64,000 bases of DNA from Symbiodinium natans. Lineage: Eukaryota; Sar; Dinophyceae; Suessiales; Symbiodiniaceae. Made by a program: the position numbers and the translations under genes. The stretch is from assembly GCA_905221605.1 (NCBI GenBank), contig CAJNDS010001857.1:172501-236500 (forward strand). Reading direction: 5' to 3'. Shown piece by piece: positions 48,474 to 59,299 of this stretch (the first letter of the stretch is position 1; the number at the start of each line of letters is the position of its first letter). The notes under the pieces are model-generated. The model made no database searches, had not been told where the DNA came from, and saw only the letters and a list, made by a program, of their open reading frames with translations.

Positions 48474-49088
48474 CTGTGTACTTAGAAGAAGGTTTAAAAG
48501 GGGTTTAGGGCACTCATATACGCCAACCGAAGGTACATATGACACCGACTTATTTCTACTCCCGAGGCGGCCACAGCGCTAGCCTCAAGAGACCTCGTCC
48601 CCAGCATGGGTTAAGTCTGCACACTCCCCGACCCAACAAAAAAAACAAACCCTTCAACCCAAATGAGCCTTATATACACCCTAAACCCTAAACCCCAAGC
48701 AAAGCTTGCCAAACCATAAACACACAACCCCAAACACAAAATCTCCAGACCGGACCCTAGTCCCAGGTGCTTCAGTGTTTGGGTTTGGGGGAGGTCCGTC
48801 CTTCTTCTTGTCCTTGAAGCCACAGTCTAAGATGCAGAAGCCTTCACAAGGTGGTGGAATTCTGCGGGGATGAGGGTGACGCGCTGCTATAGGGTTTAGG
48901 GATTAGGCTTTATGGCCCACAACCCGAAACCCGAGGGCCCGTGACAAGTTTCGAGCTGGCGAGGTGGGGAAAGCGCGAGGCGGCTGGTGTGGCACCGCAG
49001 CAAGGGCACTCTGAGTGAGGGCTTGGGGCCCTGAACATGACACCCCTGTGAAAAACAAAAACAAAGTCTTTAATCCGAAGCCCGACTT

Positions 49089-49198
49089 GGTAGCCCAGCA
49101 ACCATACTATAATGAGGGCACCCTTGCTTTGGGTTGGTTACTTTAGAAGGGAACCTTTGAACCAACCAAAAAGGGAAAAAACGGCACCACTGGGCTAC
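49089..49198. mobile_element. Palindromic element family D
   Basis: GGTAGCCCAG at the left and CTGGGCTAC at the right; interior GGTTGGTTACTTTAGAAGGG. Confidence 0.75.
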
Positions 49199-49298
49199 AC
49201 TACACCCTAGGGTTCTAAACCCTATACCCTATACCCTAACCCCTAAACCCTGAACCCCAGACCCCCAAAAAGGGTCCAAAGAGAGCCACGCCTTGTAC

Positions 49299-49352
49299 CG
49301 CGAGGTTGGTGGCCGCCGCCTCGGCCGCCGCATCGCGGTCGGCCGCCGATAC
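49299..49352 (-). CDS. Exon, Ala-rich helix
   Basis: Acceptor CCCAG|GTA, GT donor GCG|GTACAA, 18 codons in phase 0. Reads VSAADRDAAAEAAATNLA. Confidence 0.65.
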
Positions 49353-49724
49353 CTGGGGAGTTCGGGTTTAGGGTTTTGGGTTTTGGGTTTAGGGTTTAGG
49401 GGTTTAGGGTTTAGGGTTTAGGGGTTTAGGGGTTTATGGTTTCGGGATTAGGGGTTTAGGGTTGAGGATTCTGGGGGGCTTCGGGTTGAGGATTTTGGGG
49501 ATGAGGGTTGAGGATTTTGGGTTTCGGGTTGAGGGTTTCGGGCTTTCAGATTGAGGACGTTGGGGGTTTAAAGTTTAGAGTTTTGAGGGTTGAGGGTTCT
49601 TTGGGGGGGTTAGGGTTGAGAGCCGAGAATTTACGGTTTGGGTTCTGGCTCAGGTTTCAGGATCTTCCTAGGGCTTACGGCTGTGGGGGTTCAGGGTTTG
49701 GGCTGCTAAGATCTTAAAACAGCG

Positions 49725-50390
49725 GTTGCACAACATGACAATGGTAAGAATGACGGTGCCCATAATACAAGGAAGCTGCACTAGCTAGAACACTAACGAT
49801 TTCTACAGGCTGGTATCATGTGATCGCTAAGCGCAATATGATTATAGCAAGTACAATGGCTGTCAGTATGCTGGGTTTACTGCTTTTGTTGTGTAGCAGT
49901 ACTCCCCACGTATTTGTGCAAGGACCACCCCCGCGACAAGGATGGCCACGATAACCAAAGCGGTTAAGGTGTGGGGGACTTCGTGATTTGAAAACTCCCA
50001 GGTTGTGTTCATGATCTAGAGAGGGTATTCTACACGAACTGTTCAGCTGAGAGGCAACAAGACAATTCTAGACTCAACTAATGCGTAACTTTCAACCGCT
50101 TGAAAGATCAAATTAAACGAAAACAAAATGGACTGGCACAAAGCAGCTTGGCAGTAGCCAGAGTCTGCACCCTAACTAGCCTTTTCACCTCTACCGAAGC
50201 CTTCGGGTTTAGGCATTTTGGAGCTTAAGGCGGGCTTAGGGCTTTAAGCAGCCTACACCCACACTTCCCGAACGCAAAGCGCAAAGCCCTGCTCTAAACC
50301 CAGAGAGCCCAATGCCCCTTAATTAAGGAAAATACCTTAAATCACAAAGGGATCCTTATTATGATTTGAGGAACATTCCTTGATTAAGGA
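49725..50390. other. Unique AT-richer segment, possible decayed tRNA-like element
   Basis: No telomere-like units. Around 49950-50020 an AGCGGTTAAGG box resembles the A box of Leu/Ser tRNA genes, but the expected second box and acceptor stem are not convincing. Confidence 0.3.
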
Positions 50391-50438
50391 GTATTGGGCT
50401 CTTTGGAAAGACCTGCTGCACTCTGCAGTCCAGGGCGC

Positions 50439-50491
50439 GTCGTAGAACCGCGCCGTGCGCGTGGAGAGGTCGGTCGGCGGCATAGCGGTGG
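50439..50491 (-). CDS. Exon, TARFYD
   Basis: Acceptor CCTAG|CC, GC donor GAC|GCGCCC. Reads TAMPPTDLSTRTARFYD. All frames are open; this one fits the phases on both sides. Confidence 0.55.
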
Positions 50492-51013
50492 CTAGGCATG
50501 CGCGCAGTCAACCATCATGCTGGGGGGGGGGGGGTCCGGGGAACCCGGCTGGGGTGATCTGGGTTGGCGCCTGAGGGTGAAGATCCCTTCCTGGGCCAGG
50601 ATGGCGGAAGACAGGCTGCTAAGTTTTGGGATTCAGAGAACCCTAAACCCTAAACCCTAACCCCTAAACCCTAAACCCTAACAGAAGCTCGCAAACTCCA
50701 GGCAAGGCTATATCAGAGTGGCTTGGCCCCGATGTCCATCTCGGCTCGCCCTACTCACGGGACATGGAGGGGCTGTCGTTCTTTGATGGAGTCCCTTTGG
50801 TTGGCATCGTTCTACTATAGGGGCCTTAATAATTAGAGGAGGGTTTTGGAGGGGTTATTAGAATATATTTATAAAGGCACCATTGCCATAAGGGAATACT
50901 AGTAATTAATCCGACCCCTATGTTAACTCATCTTGTGGGGGGGCTCGTGTTTCTCCTACGGGGCGCCGCCATGTTCCATGCAGCTCGGCGGCTGAAAGCG
51001 ACAAGGGCCGGGC

Positions 51014-51035
51014 GGCGTTCCACATGAAAGAAAGC
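51014..51035 (-). CDS. Short exon
   Basis: 22 nt between CCTAG and C|GCCCGGCC, again an intron beginning GCCCGG. Reads AFFHVER. Accepted for phase and the shared donor motif. Confidence 0.4.
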
Positions 51036-51361
51036 CTAGGGTTTAGGGTTTAGGGTTTAAGGTTTAGGGTTTGGGGTTTGGGGTTTAGGGTTTAGGGCCG
51101 TGCTCCTTGTACTATGACCTCCCTAGCGTTCTGAGCCCCTGCTCCTCAAAGCCCAAACTTTAAATGGCCTCCATCAAACGGTCTGCATGGCAGATGGCCC
51201 GGTTCCTAGGCAGGAATCCCGCGAACCTTAAAACGCCTGGGGTTCTTGCTGTTCGGGTTTGGGGACTTAAAACCCTAAACCCTAAACCCTAAACCCTAAA
51301 CCCTAAACCCTAAACCCTAAACCCTAAACCCTAAACCCTCAGTCAGGTGTCCAGCAGGGGC

Positions 51362-51406
51362 CTCCTCCACGACCTGAGGCACCGGGATGTCGACGACCAC
51401 CTCGAC
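51362..51406 (-). CDS. Alveolin-like exon, VPVPQVVEE
   Basis: Acceptor GACAG|GTC, GC donor GAG|GCCCCT. Reads VEVVVDIPVPQVVEE. Valine/proline/glutamate repeats of this type define alveolins, the articulin-like proteins of the cortical membrane skeleton under the alveoli of alveolates. Confidence 0.75.
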
Positions 51407-51945
51407 CTGTCCAAGGAAAGATGGGCGCGAAATTGGGGCTTAGGGGTTAGGGTTTAGGGTTTAGGGTTTAGGGTTTAGGGTTTAGGGTTTAGGGGTCAGG
51501 GGTTAGGTTTAGGGTTTAAAGTTTAGGGTTTAGGGTTTAGGATAAAGGGTTTAGGTGAGTCTGGGACACGCGCAGCAGGATCGCAGGACCCCCGCATCAC
51601 AAGTCATGGAAGAAACGCAGGAAGTCACGGGATGTCAGTGTCGCCAGACGGCAGGCCGCGAAAAAGCAGGAGAATCCCGGAAGTGCGTATTCTAGCTGTG
51701 ACCAGGTGAGGAATAAACCACGGGTCCGAAGTTCAATCTGACAACATCTCGTGCCATACTCCAAGCTTTGCGTCATGTGTCTCGGACATAATGCCAACTC
51801 ATACCTCCGAAACCATAAACCCTAAACCCTAAGTACTTATACCCCTATATGGGTGGCTTTGTGTGCTCTCCCATAGAGGAAGTGCGCGAACTGCTCTTCC
51901 TGTTGCTGTGGCAGCCAGACGAGGACGGTGTGGCGGACGGTTCCT

Positions 51946-51980
51946 GTCTGCTTAAGAACCCCAAACAATTTTGTATTAAA

Positions 51981-52034
<54 letters not shown>

Positions 52035-52200
52035 TTATTTATTTATTTATTTATATTTATTTATATTTATTTATTTATTTATGTAAATATATATATATAT
52101 ATATTCTTCCCTATAAGGGTAATATGGAGATCTTCCCTATAAGGGTATTTAATAGGGGATTGTTTATATTTTATTTTTGGGGGGTTCTTACGCAGACAGT
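51946..52200. mobile_element. Palindromic element family A, copy 8 (expanded)
   Basis: GTCTGCTTAAGAACCCC at the left and GGGGTTCTTACGCAGAC at the right; the interior is expanded by AT and TTTA microsatellites. Confidence 0.8.
51982..52105. repeat. (AT)n and (TTTA)n microsatellite inside a family A element
   Basis: Expands the middle of a palindromic element (51946-52200) to more than twice its usual size. Confidence 0.9.
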
Positions 52201-52587
52201 ACAAGTCGGGAGCTCGCAGGAGCGGCGGGCTGCCTTGGCTTCAGCTGCTGCAGAGGACGTCTTGGTTGGCCCTCGTGCTTTTTGTTTGTGAAGGGGATCT
52301 GCCTGCTTTGCTCGAGAAAAATCCAGGTGTCGCGTGCCCTAAACCCTAAACCCTAAACCCTAAACCCTAAACCCTAAACCCCAAACCCTAAACCCTAAAC
52401 CCTAAACACCAAACCCTAAACCCTACAAGCAGCCAGACAGTTCGCATGGGGGGGTGGAGACAAGCGATGTGAAAGCTTGGCTGCCAAAATCGCTGTGCTC
52501 GACAAGGCTCCTCCAGCCAAGGCATTCGACAAAGGCCCGCCGCAGAGCTCGTAGAAAATTTCGAAGCGCATTTTTGTCAGGATACCG

Positions 52588-52690
52588 GCATTTCCCAAAA
52601 ATAGTGGGTTCCCCAAATATACCCCAAATGGTATACTCCTTATTGTAGGAACCGCTCAAAAAGGGTACCCCTATTTTCGGAAACCCCCAT
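52588..52690. mobile_element. Palindromic element family F, copy 2
   Basis: TTTCCCAAAAATAGTGGG at the left, CCCCTATTTTCGGAAACCCC at the right, same interior layout as copy 1. Confidence 0.7.
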
Positions 52691-53067
52691 ACACAGTCGC
52701 GAGAAAGAGATGACAGGCCTGCCCCCCACCATTGCTCCGCTGCACAGGTTCAACGCGCACGCGTCGGTTGGGAAGAGACTGCGTAACACCACATCCTTGA
52801 CGCCTGTCGCGATTGTGCTTTCTACGCTTGCTACTCTTACCGCCAATAACGAGACTATATGAGACTCCTATGATTATTCTGGTTACTATCATGGCAAACC
52901 GCCATCCACAAATGCCGCAAGCAAACAAAAAGCAAGAAACAAGGGGGGTTCCTAAATTAGGATGCTTTATTGGGGTCCTTGTTCTAAGGGAATCCTACTA
53001 CTTAGGGGGTCTACATTAGGGGCCCCTTTTGTTCGCAAATCCCCACAATGCACCAGCCCTTGCTTGC

Positions 53068-53101
53068 CTGTCGCTGCTGCACGCGCTCCTCCTTGAGGAT
53101 C
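53068..53101 (-). CDS. Alveolin-like exon
   Basis: Acceptor GGCAG|G, donor CGACAG|GCAAGC. Reads ILKEERVQQRQ, joining in phase with the VP-rich exons on both sides (split Arg codon). Confidence 0.65.
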
Positions 53102-53534
53102 CTGCCAAAGGCGCTATAAAGCACAATCGCAGAACCCTAAAAGCTACGACCTTAAATCTCGAAAAAACCCTGAAACCCTGAAAGCGTTAGACCCTAAAAC
53201 CTCTGAAATCCTGAAGCCCCGAAACCCTTCAGCGCTAAAACCCCAAGACCCTAAAACCCCGAAACCGTGAATCCTCACAATTTCGAGCCCCTTCGCGCTG
53301 AGAACACTCCGAGAGACCAGGACAAAAAAGGCCCTGTCCGTGGCTACAGGTTCATGGAATTAGGTTCCACACCGTGTGAGCCTATGCATATCCCGAGTTG
53401 CACAAACTACCCATGAACCTTCTAGTAGCTCCCTAAACCAACCGAAACCCCAAATCCTGAAGCTTCAGCTTCTTGCAAATCCCTAGTCCCTGAACCCTAA
53501 ACCCAAAACATTCCTATTCCCTAGACCCTACACC

Positions 53535-53636
53535 CTAGACCCTAGACCCTAAACCCTAAACCCTAAACCCTAAACCCTAAACCCTAAACCCTAAACCCTA
53601 AACCCTAAACCCTAAACCCTAAACCCTAAACCCTAA
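53535..53636. repeat. CCCTAAA array
   Basis: Left-hand array of the alveolin-like exon at 53657. Confidence 0.95.
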
Positions 53637-53656
53637 CTAGCTTCGGAGATCCTGGC

Positions 53657-53709
53657 CTGGGAACTTTCACGATCTCCTCCACGAGCTGTTCGTAAGGGAC
53701 CGGGACAAC
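53657..53709 (-). CDS. Alveolin-like exon, VEEIVKVP
   Basis: Acceptor GACAG|GTT, GC donor CCCAG|GCCAGG. Reads VVPVPYEQLVEEIVKVP, a clear alveolin repeat (the EKIVEVP type). Confidence 0.85.
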
Positions 53710-53736
53710 CTGTCCCGTAATCAGTGGAGGCTGGGG

Positions 53737-53890
53737 GTTTAGGGTTTAGGGTTTGGGGTTTGGGGCTTAGGGTTTAGGGTTTAGGGTTTGGGGTTTGGGG
53801 TTTGGGGTTTGGGGTTTGGGGTTTGGGGTCTAGGGTCTAGGGTCTAGGGTCTAGGGTCTAGGGTCTAGGGTTTAGGGTTTAGGGTTTAGA
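53737..53890. repeat. TTTGGGG then TCTAGGG array
   Basis: Right-hand array of the same exon, with homogenised blocks of two variant units. Confidence 0.95.
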
Positions 53891-54146
53891 ATTAAGGTTT
53901 AGGGTCTAGGGTTCAGGGTTCCAGGGTTTGAAGTTTAGGTTGACCGGAGACTCCAAAACGCCTCCACGAAATTGGGTCTAAGGGTTAACACGGAGGTTAA
54001 AGCTGAGGGTCTGGGACTTACAGCCTACATTCTGGCGCTCGGAAGGGTTTCCGGTCGAGGCAAAGAGAAAGCGCAGCAGGTGCAAGGTTCAAGGGCTTAG
54101 GATTTTAGGGTTGGTGTTTTAAGGTCCTGCTGTTTAGGCAATGGAC

Positions 54147-54206
54147 CTTGGAAATCTCCTCAATCTTCTCCACGTGGTGGATGTCGGGGATGTCGACATA
54201 CTGGAT
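54147..54206 (-). CDS. Alveolin-like exon, VDIPDIHHVEKIEEI
   Basis: Acceptor GGCAG|ATC, GT donor AAG|GTCCAT, 20 codons. Reads IQYVDIPDIHHVEKIEEISK, an alveolin-type repeat in phase with 53709. Confidence 0.85.
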
Positions 54207-54510
54207 CTGCCGACACACGGCGATGTCCGAGTACATGGTCAACCATACTGTCACTGCAGCCACGCACATCGCAGACAAATACGGCTCAACATAAGACATC
54301 TAAAAATGCAACTGCGGCTTGACTCTTTAAGAGCTCACTACGTAGGGCCTCTGCTTCACACAAGCACGTGACTTCTATGCCTCAGGACCATCCGAGCTGG
54401 TTCAGGGCATAGGCATATAGGGGTCAAAGTACACATAAGGTTGGAGAGTTTGGGGGCGCTTAGGGTCGAGGGTCTCCAGATAGTGCTTAGATGAAGCCGC
54501 AAACCCATGC

Positions 54511-54573
54511 CTCCTCCGTGATGATGGGGATGTCCATGAACTCCTGTCTGAGCTCCTCCTCGACCAGGGTTTC
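54511..54573 (-). CDS. Alveolin-like exon, MDIPIITEE
   Basis: Acceptor CTCAG|GAA, GC donor GAG|GCATGG, 21 codons in phase 0. Reads ETLVEEELRQEFMDIPIITE. Confidence 0.8.
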
Positions 54574-55298
54574 CTGAGCAACGGAGATGGGATCAGGGGG
54601 TTTAGGCTCTAGGGTCTAGGGTCTAGGGTTTAGGGTTTAGGGTTTAGGGTTTACGGCTGCCTCAAGATTATGGATTCAGGGCTTAGGATTTAGGGCATCG
54701 AAAACAAGCCACCTCGCAAACATGAAACTCAAACACTAAACCCCTTCAAAGTAATGCCCCAGAAACCCTACAAGACTTAAACGCCAAAACATCCAACCCC
54801 CACCCCAATGTGCAGGAAAGACCAAAACACATCCGAACGTTCCACCCCCACCACCAAGCACACCTTACTCCCCAAACCCTAAATCCTGAGCCCTAAACCC
54901 TAGTTCTTAGAAGGGAGTCATGGAGTTTGATGAGTTGCTCCGAAACCCTGCAATAAAACCCTCCAAGCCGGTCTAGGGGTTTCGGGTTTAGGGTTTAGGG
55001 GTTTAGGCTGCTCTTGTATATCCTTGGTTCCCTTCGAAGAACGAGTTACGACACAGGAACAAACCCGTACCTGCGAACCGTTGCCTCGGAAGCTGAAACT
55101 GTCGAACAGAGGTAAGCAACTAACTTGCGTCGGAGCGTCCCCACGCTGCTGGATAATCTGAGGTGGCCTCGGCATGCACAGCGAAAGATACGACAACTCC
55201 CTTCCCGAACCCTCTGACCCCCTAGCCCCTCTAGCCCTGAAAGGTCGATAAGTAACACCTGGACCCTAAAACTTCAACCCTCACACATCAGATCCCTT

Positions 55299-55404
55299 GG
55301 TAGCCCAGCAACCATATTATAAAAGGGCAACCATTTTGGGGGTTGGTTACTTTCTCAGGGAACCCTGAACCCCCAAAAAAGTGAAAAGGCTCTCACTGGG
55401 CTAC
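55299..55404. mobile_element. Palindromic element family D
   Basis: GGTAGCCCAGCAACCATATT at the left and CACTGGGCTACC at the right. A diverged relative is at 26169-26265. Confidence 0.75.
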
Positions 55405-55447
55405 CCTAAACCCTAAACCCTACACAGAACGGATCCCTAATGAAAGC

Positions 55448-55493
55448 CTCAATCTCAACCAGCCTCTGTGGTAACTTCTCCCGAAGGCGCAGG
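55448..55493 (-). CDS. Alveolin-like exon
   Basis: Acceptor GTAAG|C, donor GAG|GCTTTC. Reads LRLREKLPQRLVEIE. The split Ala codon joins the exon at 56696. Confidence 0.65.
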
Positions 55494-55499
55494 CTTACA

Positions 55500-56600
55500 T
55501 GGCAGGGTTTAGGGTTTGTCTCACAAAAGGGGGGGGAAGGGGGCGGTTCAGGGTGTAGGGTGCAGGGTTTAGGGGGTTAGGGCTTCGGGCCCACTTTAGA
55601 ACCACTCCTTATCGGGGCCTCCTAAGCTCCGAAGAGGACCCTGACTCTGAGTAGGCCGGCTGATCCATTCTAAGGAATGGCTCTTGCAAGGGCTATGGCC
55701 CACCTACTTATAACCCCTCCAAGCTAAACCCTGAACCCTAGACCCTAGACCCTAGACCCTAAACCCTAAACCCTAAACTAAGTGAGGGGTCGCTTCCGTC
55801 GAGCGACAGACCCCGAACGCTCGGCCGAGGGCCTTACAGCCCGAGCGCCCAAGCGAAAAGAGAAACGGAAAGGTGAGGGTTAAGCCTCACCGTCTGTCCT
55901 GGACAGGCCAACGGACATCGGCCTTTTTTACGACAACGTCAGTACTCGGCTAAGGGATGGCCGGCACCCAGACCACGTTAGCGTAGCTAAAGTATAACCC
56001 CAAATAGTAACCCTTTGCCTCTGTACGGGGTTCAGGGTTTTGGGTTCAGGGTTTGCCGGGCCCCCCCCCTCTGGGGGCCCGCTGGCCCCTGGTGGCTGGA
56101 TTCCTGGACCAGGAGGCTGGCAAGGGGGTCCAGGCAGGCTGGTTGCTCAATTGGGTTTTTTCACGGATTGTCGGGCCTGAGGCCTCTCTCGGCACCGCCG
56201 AGGCCCCCGCCTGGCCGGTCTGGGAGACCGCCCCGCGCCCACCCCCCACCTCAAGGCTGGCTTCCGGCAACGGGGTTCAGGCAGGCGGGGGCCCGCAAGG
56301 CCCAGGGTTTCAATTCCAGCACCAAGGCTTTCAAGGGCCCCACCCTGGAAGTTTCCAGAGTTCCCCGCTTCCGGGCCGGTGTGCCTGGACCAGGGACCTT
56401 TGGCCAAGCGGCCTCGGGCAAAAATCAGAAGGGTTAGGGTGCTGCTCGCTGCGGGTTCAGGGCCAAAGGAAGGCCCCCCCCAGGATGCCCGTACCCGCAA
56501 TGAAAAATGCGATTTTTTAGTACTGTAATCGATGGTTTTGGGCACCCCTTCATTTTAGCCCTCAGGAAGCCCCCAAAAGGCCCCAAGAGCCACCACCCTA
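55500..56600. other. GC-rich unique segment
   Basis: Contains a GC-rich stretch at 56040-56500 with overlapping open frames up to 155 codons on both strands. CpG-rich composition alone explains them; no splice-compatible exon was identified. Confidence 0.4.
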
Positions 56601-56695
56601 AACCCTAAACCCTAAACGCTAAACCCTAAACCCTAAACCCGAAACCCTAAACCGTAAACCCTAAACCCGAAGCCGCAGCTCCAGGGCTTCCAGGC

Positions 56696-56742
56696 GCGTT
56701 GAGGTGCTCGACCCGGCGGTCCAGAATGGTGGGCTCGGCGAC
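56696..56742 (-). CDS. Alveolin-like exon
   Basis: Acceptor CTCAG|GTC, GC donor AACGC|GCCTGG. Reads VAEPTILDRRVEHLN, typical charged lead-in to alveolin repeats. Confidence 0.65.
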
Positions 56743-56815
56743 CTGAGATCTGAAAGTTTGGGGGTTTAGGATTTAGGGTTTGGGGTTTAGGGTTTAGGGT
56801 TTGGGGTTTGGGATT

Positions 56816-56905
56816 AGGGTTCAGGGTTCAGGGTTCAGGGTTCAGGGTTCAGGGTTCAGGGTTCAGGGTTCAGGGTTCAGGGTTCAGGGTTCAGGGTTCA
56901 GGGTG
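56816..56905. repeat. TTCAGGG array
   Basis: A dozen identical TTCAGGG units. Confidence 0.95.
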
Positions 56906-57127
56906 AGGGTTTAGGGTTTGGGGATGAGGATTTCGGGTTGCGGGTTGAGGGTTGAGGGTTGAGGTTTGAGTGTTCGGGGTTCAGGGTTTAGGGTTGAGGA
57001 GTGAGGATTGAGGGTTTGAGGATTGAGGGTTTAGAGTTTAGGGTTTGGGGCCTAGGGTTTTTCCGGTTTCTAGGTTTTCTAGGGTTGCGGGTTGTGGGCT
57101 TTGGGTTAGAGTTTAGGGGTTGGGGTT

Positions 57128-57237
57128 TACGTAAAGGTTTATGGGTACCGGGTAGTTGTCAGTAGGGTTGACAGTACCTTAGGGAACCATGACTTCTGAA
57201 TAGCCCCAAGTACAACTGCCCATGAACCTCCAAGCAG
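57128..57237. mobile_element. Palindromic element family B (diverged)
   Basis: Ends TAAAGGTTTATGGGTA and TGCCCATGAACCTCCA. Further diverged copies lie at 34612-34702, 53344-53427 and 62172-62290. Confidence 0.65.
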
Positions 57238-58066
57238 ACCTGTAGGCTGGCTCTCGGGTTTAGGGGTTAGGGTTTAGGGTTTAGGGATTAGGGTTTAGGG
57301 TTTAGGGTTTAGGGTTTAGGGTTTAGGGTTTAGGGTTTTGGGTTTTGGGTTTTGGTTTTTAGGGTTTTAGGGTTTGGGGTTTGGGGCATGGGAGTGCTGG
57401 GTTTACGGCTTCGGGTTTGGGACACTGGTTTTGGGGGCTTCATTCACCTACAATCTTAGGGGGTATGCCCTGCTTCTTCGAAATGATCTTTTGTAGGGGG
57501 GGGGGGGCGACAGGTAAGCTGCAAGGTCTCCAACCTCAAAGCGCCGCTTGCAACTTTTTTGGAGCCCTGCAAGAACTTCGGAGCCCCGAAAAACCCATCG
57601 GAGCCCTAAAACTCTTCAAACCTTGAACTCACCCAAGAATTTTAGCGGCTTTAGGGCTTAAGGCGTCGGCTAAACCCTAAAACCCTATAACCCTAAAACC
57701 CTAAAAATCCTAAAACCCAAAAACCTTAAAACCCTAAGACCCTTATACTACAGCGGGGGGGGGGTGTAAAATACGGCTCTCATGGGTTATAACTTTCTTT
57801 TTCGACCTCGAGCTGCCCCTGAACCTTCTCAAGTGCACCCACCCTACCTGCCCCCCCGCCCCTGTCAAAGAGAGGGCTCAACCGACCCTTGTTTGCTTGC
57901 TTTTGGGGGGTTTAGGGTTTAGGGTTTAGGGTTTAGGGTTTAGGGTTTAAGGTTCAGGGTTCAGGGTTCAGGGTTCAAGGTTTAGGGTTTAGGGTTTAGG
58001 GTTTAGGGTTTAGGGCTTAGGGCTTAGGGCTTAGGGTTTAGGGTAACCCTGAGTAGGGTGGAGGGC

Positions 58067-58117
58067 TAGCAGAGGATCCCGAAAAAGAGCAGGGGCCTCC
58101 TTCCGAACCGTGGACGC
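58067..58117 (-). CDS. Exon upstream of alveolin repeats
   Basis: Acceptor GCAG|GCG, GC donor CTA|GCCCTC, 17 codons in phase 0. Reads ASTVRKEAPALFRDPLL. Confidence 0.6.
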
Positions 58118-58590
58118 CTGCTTCGGCTTAGGGTTTAGGGTTTAGGGTTTAGGGTTTAGGGTTTGGGGTTTAGGGTTTAGGGTTTAGGGTTTGGGGTTTG
58201 GGGTTTGGGGTTTGGGGTTTTAGGGCTTAGGGTTTGTGGTTTAGGGGCTTTGGGTGCCTTTTTAAGGCGTTACTAGGGCTCGACCTGAGTACGCTTTAGA
58301 TAGGGGTGCTAGAGGGGTTCAGAAATTCAGGGTTGGTTTCGACGGCCTCAACCCCAAAAAAGCCCTCAATGCCACGATGAAACATTGCTCCCCCAAAATT
58401 CCTAGGGCCCTACAGCCCCGGTAACCAACCCCCTCCAAAATCTCTAAGGCCCTGAAGCCCCGTAACCCTGGGACACGAAAGACCCTAAACCCTAAACCCT
58501 AAACCCTAAACCCCAAACCCTAACCCCCAAACCCCTAAGCCCCTAAATCCCAAGCATTTCAAACCCCAGCGATGAGCCGTCCACAAGAAC

Positions 58591-58619
58591 CTGCCTGAGG
58601 CGAGGCCACCGGCTGAGAC
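58591..58619 (-). CDS. Short exon candidate
   Basis: Acceptor CCAAG|GT, GT donor CAG|GTTCTT. Reads LSRWPRLRQ, phase 1 to 0. Confidence 0.4.
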
Positions 58620-58994
58620 CTTGGCGTTTAGCAGGGTTAGGGTTTAGGGATTAGGGTTTAGGTTTCGGGTTTAGGGTTTAGGGTTTAGGGTTTAGGGTTT
58701 AGGGTTTAGGGTTTAGGGTGGCTTTCTAGACGCTTCGGGGTTTAGGGTTGAGGCTTGAGAGCTGAGCCAGGTACCTCTATCAGGCGCCAGCCGACGGTCA
58801 ACCTTACTCATAAGGCAGCCAGAAAGGCCCCGAACCCCAAACCCTAAACCCACCCCCAAACCCCAAACCCCATACCCATTTTTGCATCCGGGCTATGATG
58901 TCCTGGCCGGAAAGTCTAAACCCCAAACCCTAAACCCTAAACCCTAAACCCCCAAAACCCCAAACCCTAAACCCTGAACCCCCAGCGTGTTCAG

Positions 58995-59034
58995 TGCTTC
59001 GAGTACCTGGGCTCCCCAGCCCCGAGACGATGGC
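58995..59034 (-). CDS. Exon candidate
   Basis: Island with acceptor GCCCAG and a GT donor (CCCAG|GTACTC). Frames read AAFRHRLGAGEP or SLPPSSRGWGAQ. Not resolved. Confidence 0.4.
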
Positions 59035-59090
59035 GGAAGGCTGCCTGGGCGTCGAGAGCGTTTAAGTCGGGTTCAGGGTTTCGGGTTTAG

Positions 59091-59165
59091 GGTTCAGGGT
59101 TCAGGGTTCAGGGTTCAGGGTTCAGGGTTCAGGGTTCAGGGTTCAGGGTTCAGGGTTTAGGGTTT
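59091..59165. repeat. TTCAGGG array
   Basis: A second TTCAGGG block, eight to nine units. Confidence 0.95.
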
Positions 59166-59232
59166 AGGGTTTAGCGTTCAGGGGTGAGGGCCCCAAGCCC
59201 TAGATCCTAAACCCTGGACCTCTAAAACACAA

Positions 59233-59294
59233 TTACCTCCCCGAGCTGCGGCCAAGCGTCGAAAGCGCAGAGGCCGGTGATGCTCCGAGCTCCT
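59233..59294 (-). CDS. Exon candidate
   Basis: Acceptor CTCAG|GAG, strong GT donor GGGGAG|GTAATT. Frames read ARSITGLCAFDAWPQLGE or ELGASPASALSTLGR. Not resolved. Confidence 0.45.
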
Positions 59295-59299
59295 GAGGG

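Noticed and set aside
56015-56545. Open frames of 130-155 codons on both strands
   Set aside because: CpG-rich composition lowers stop frequency in all frames; residue content is not protein-like and no acceptor or donor fits neighbouring exons.
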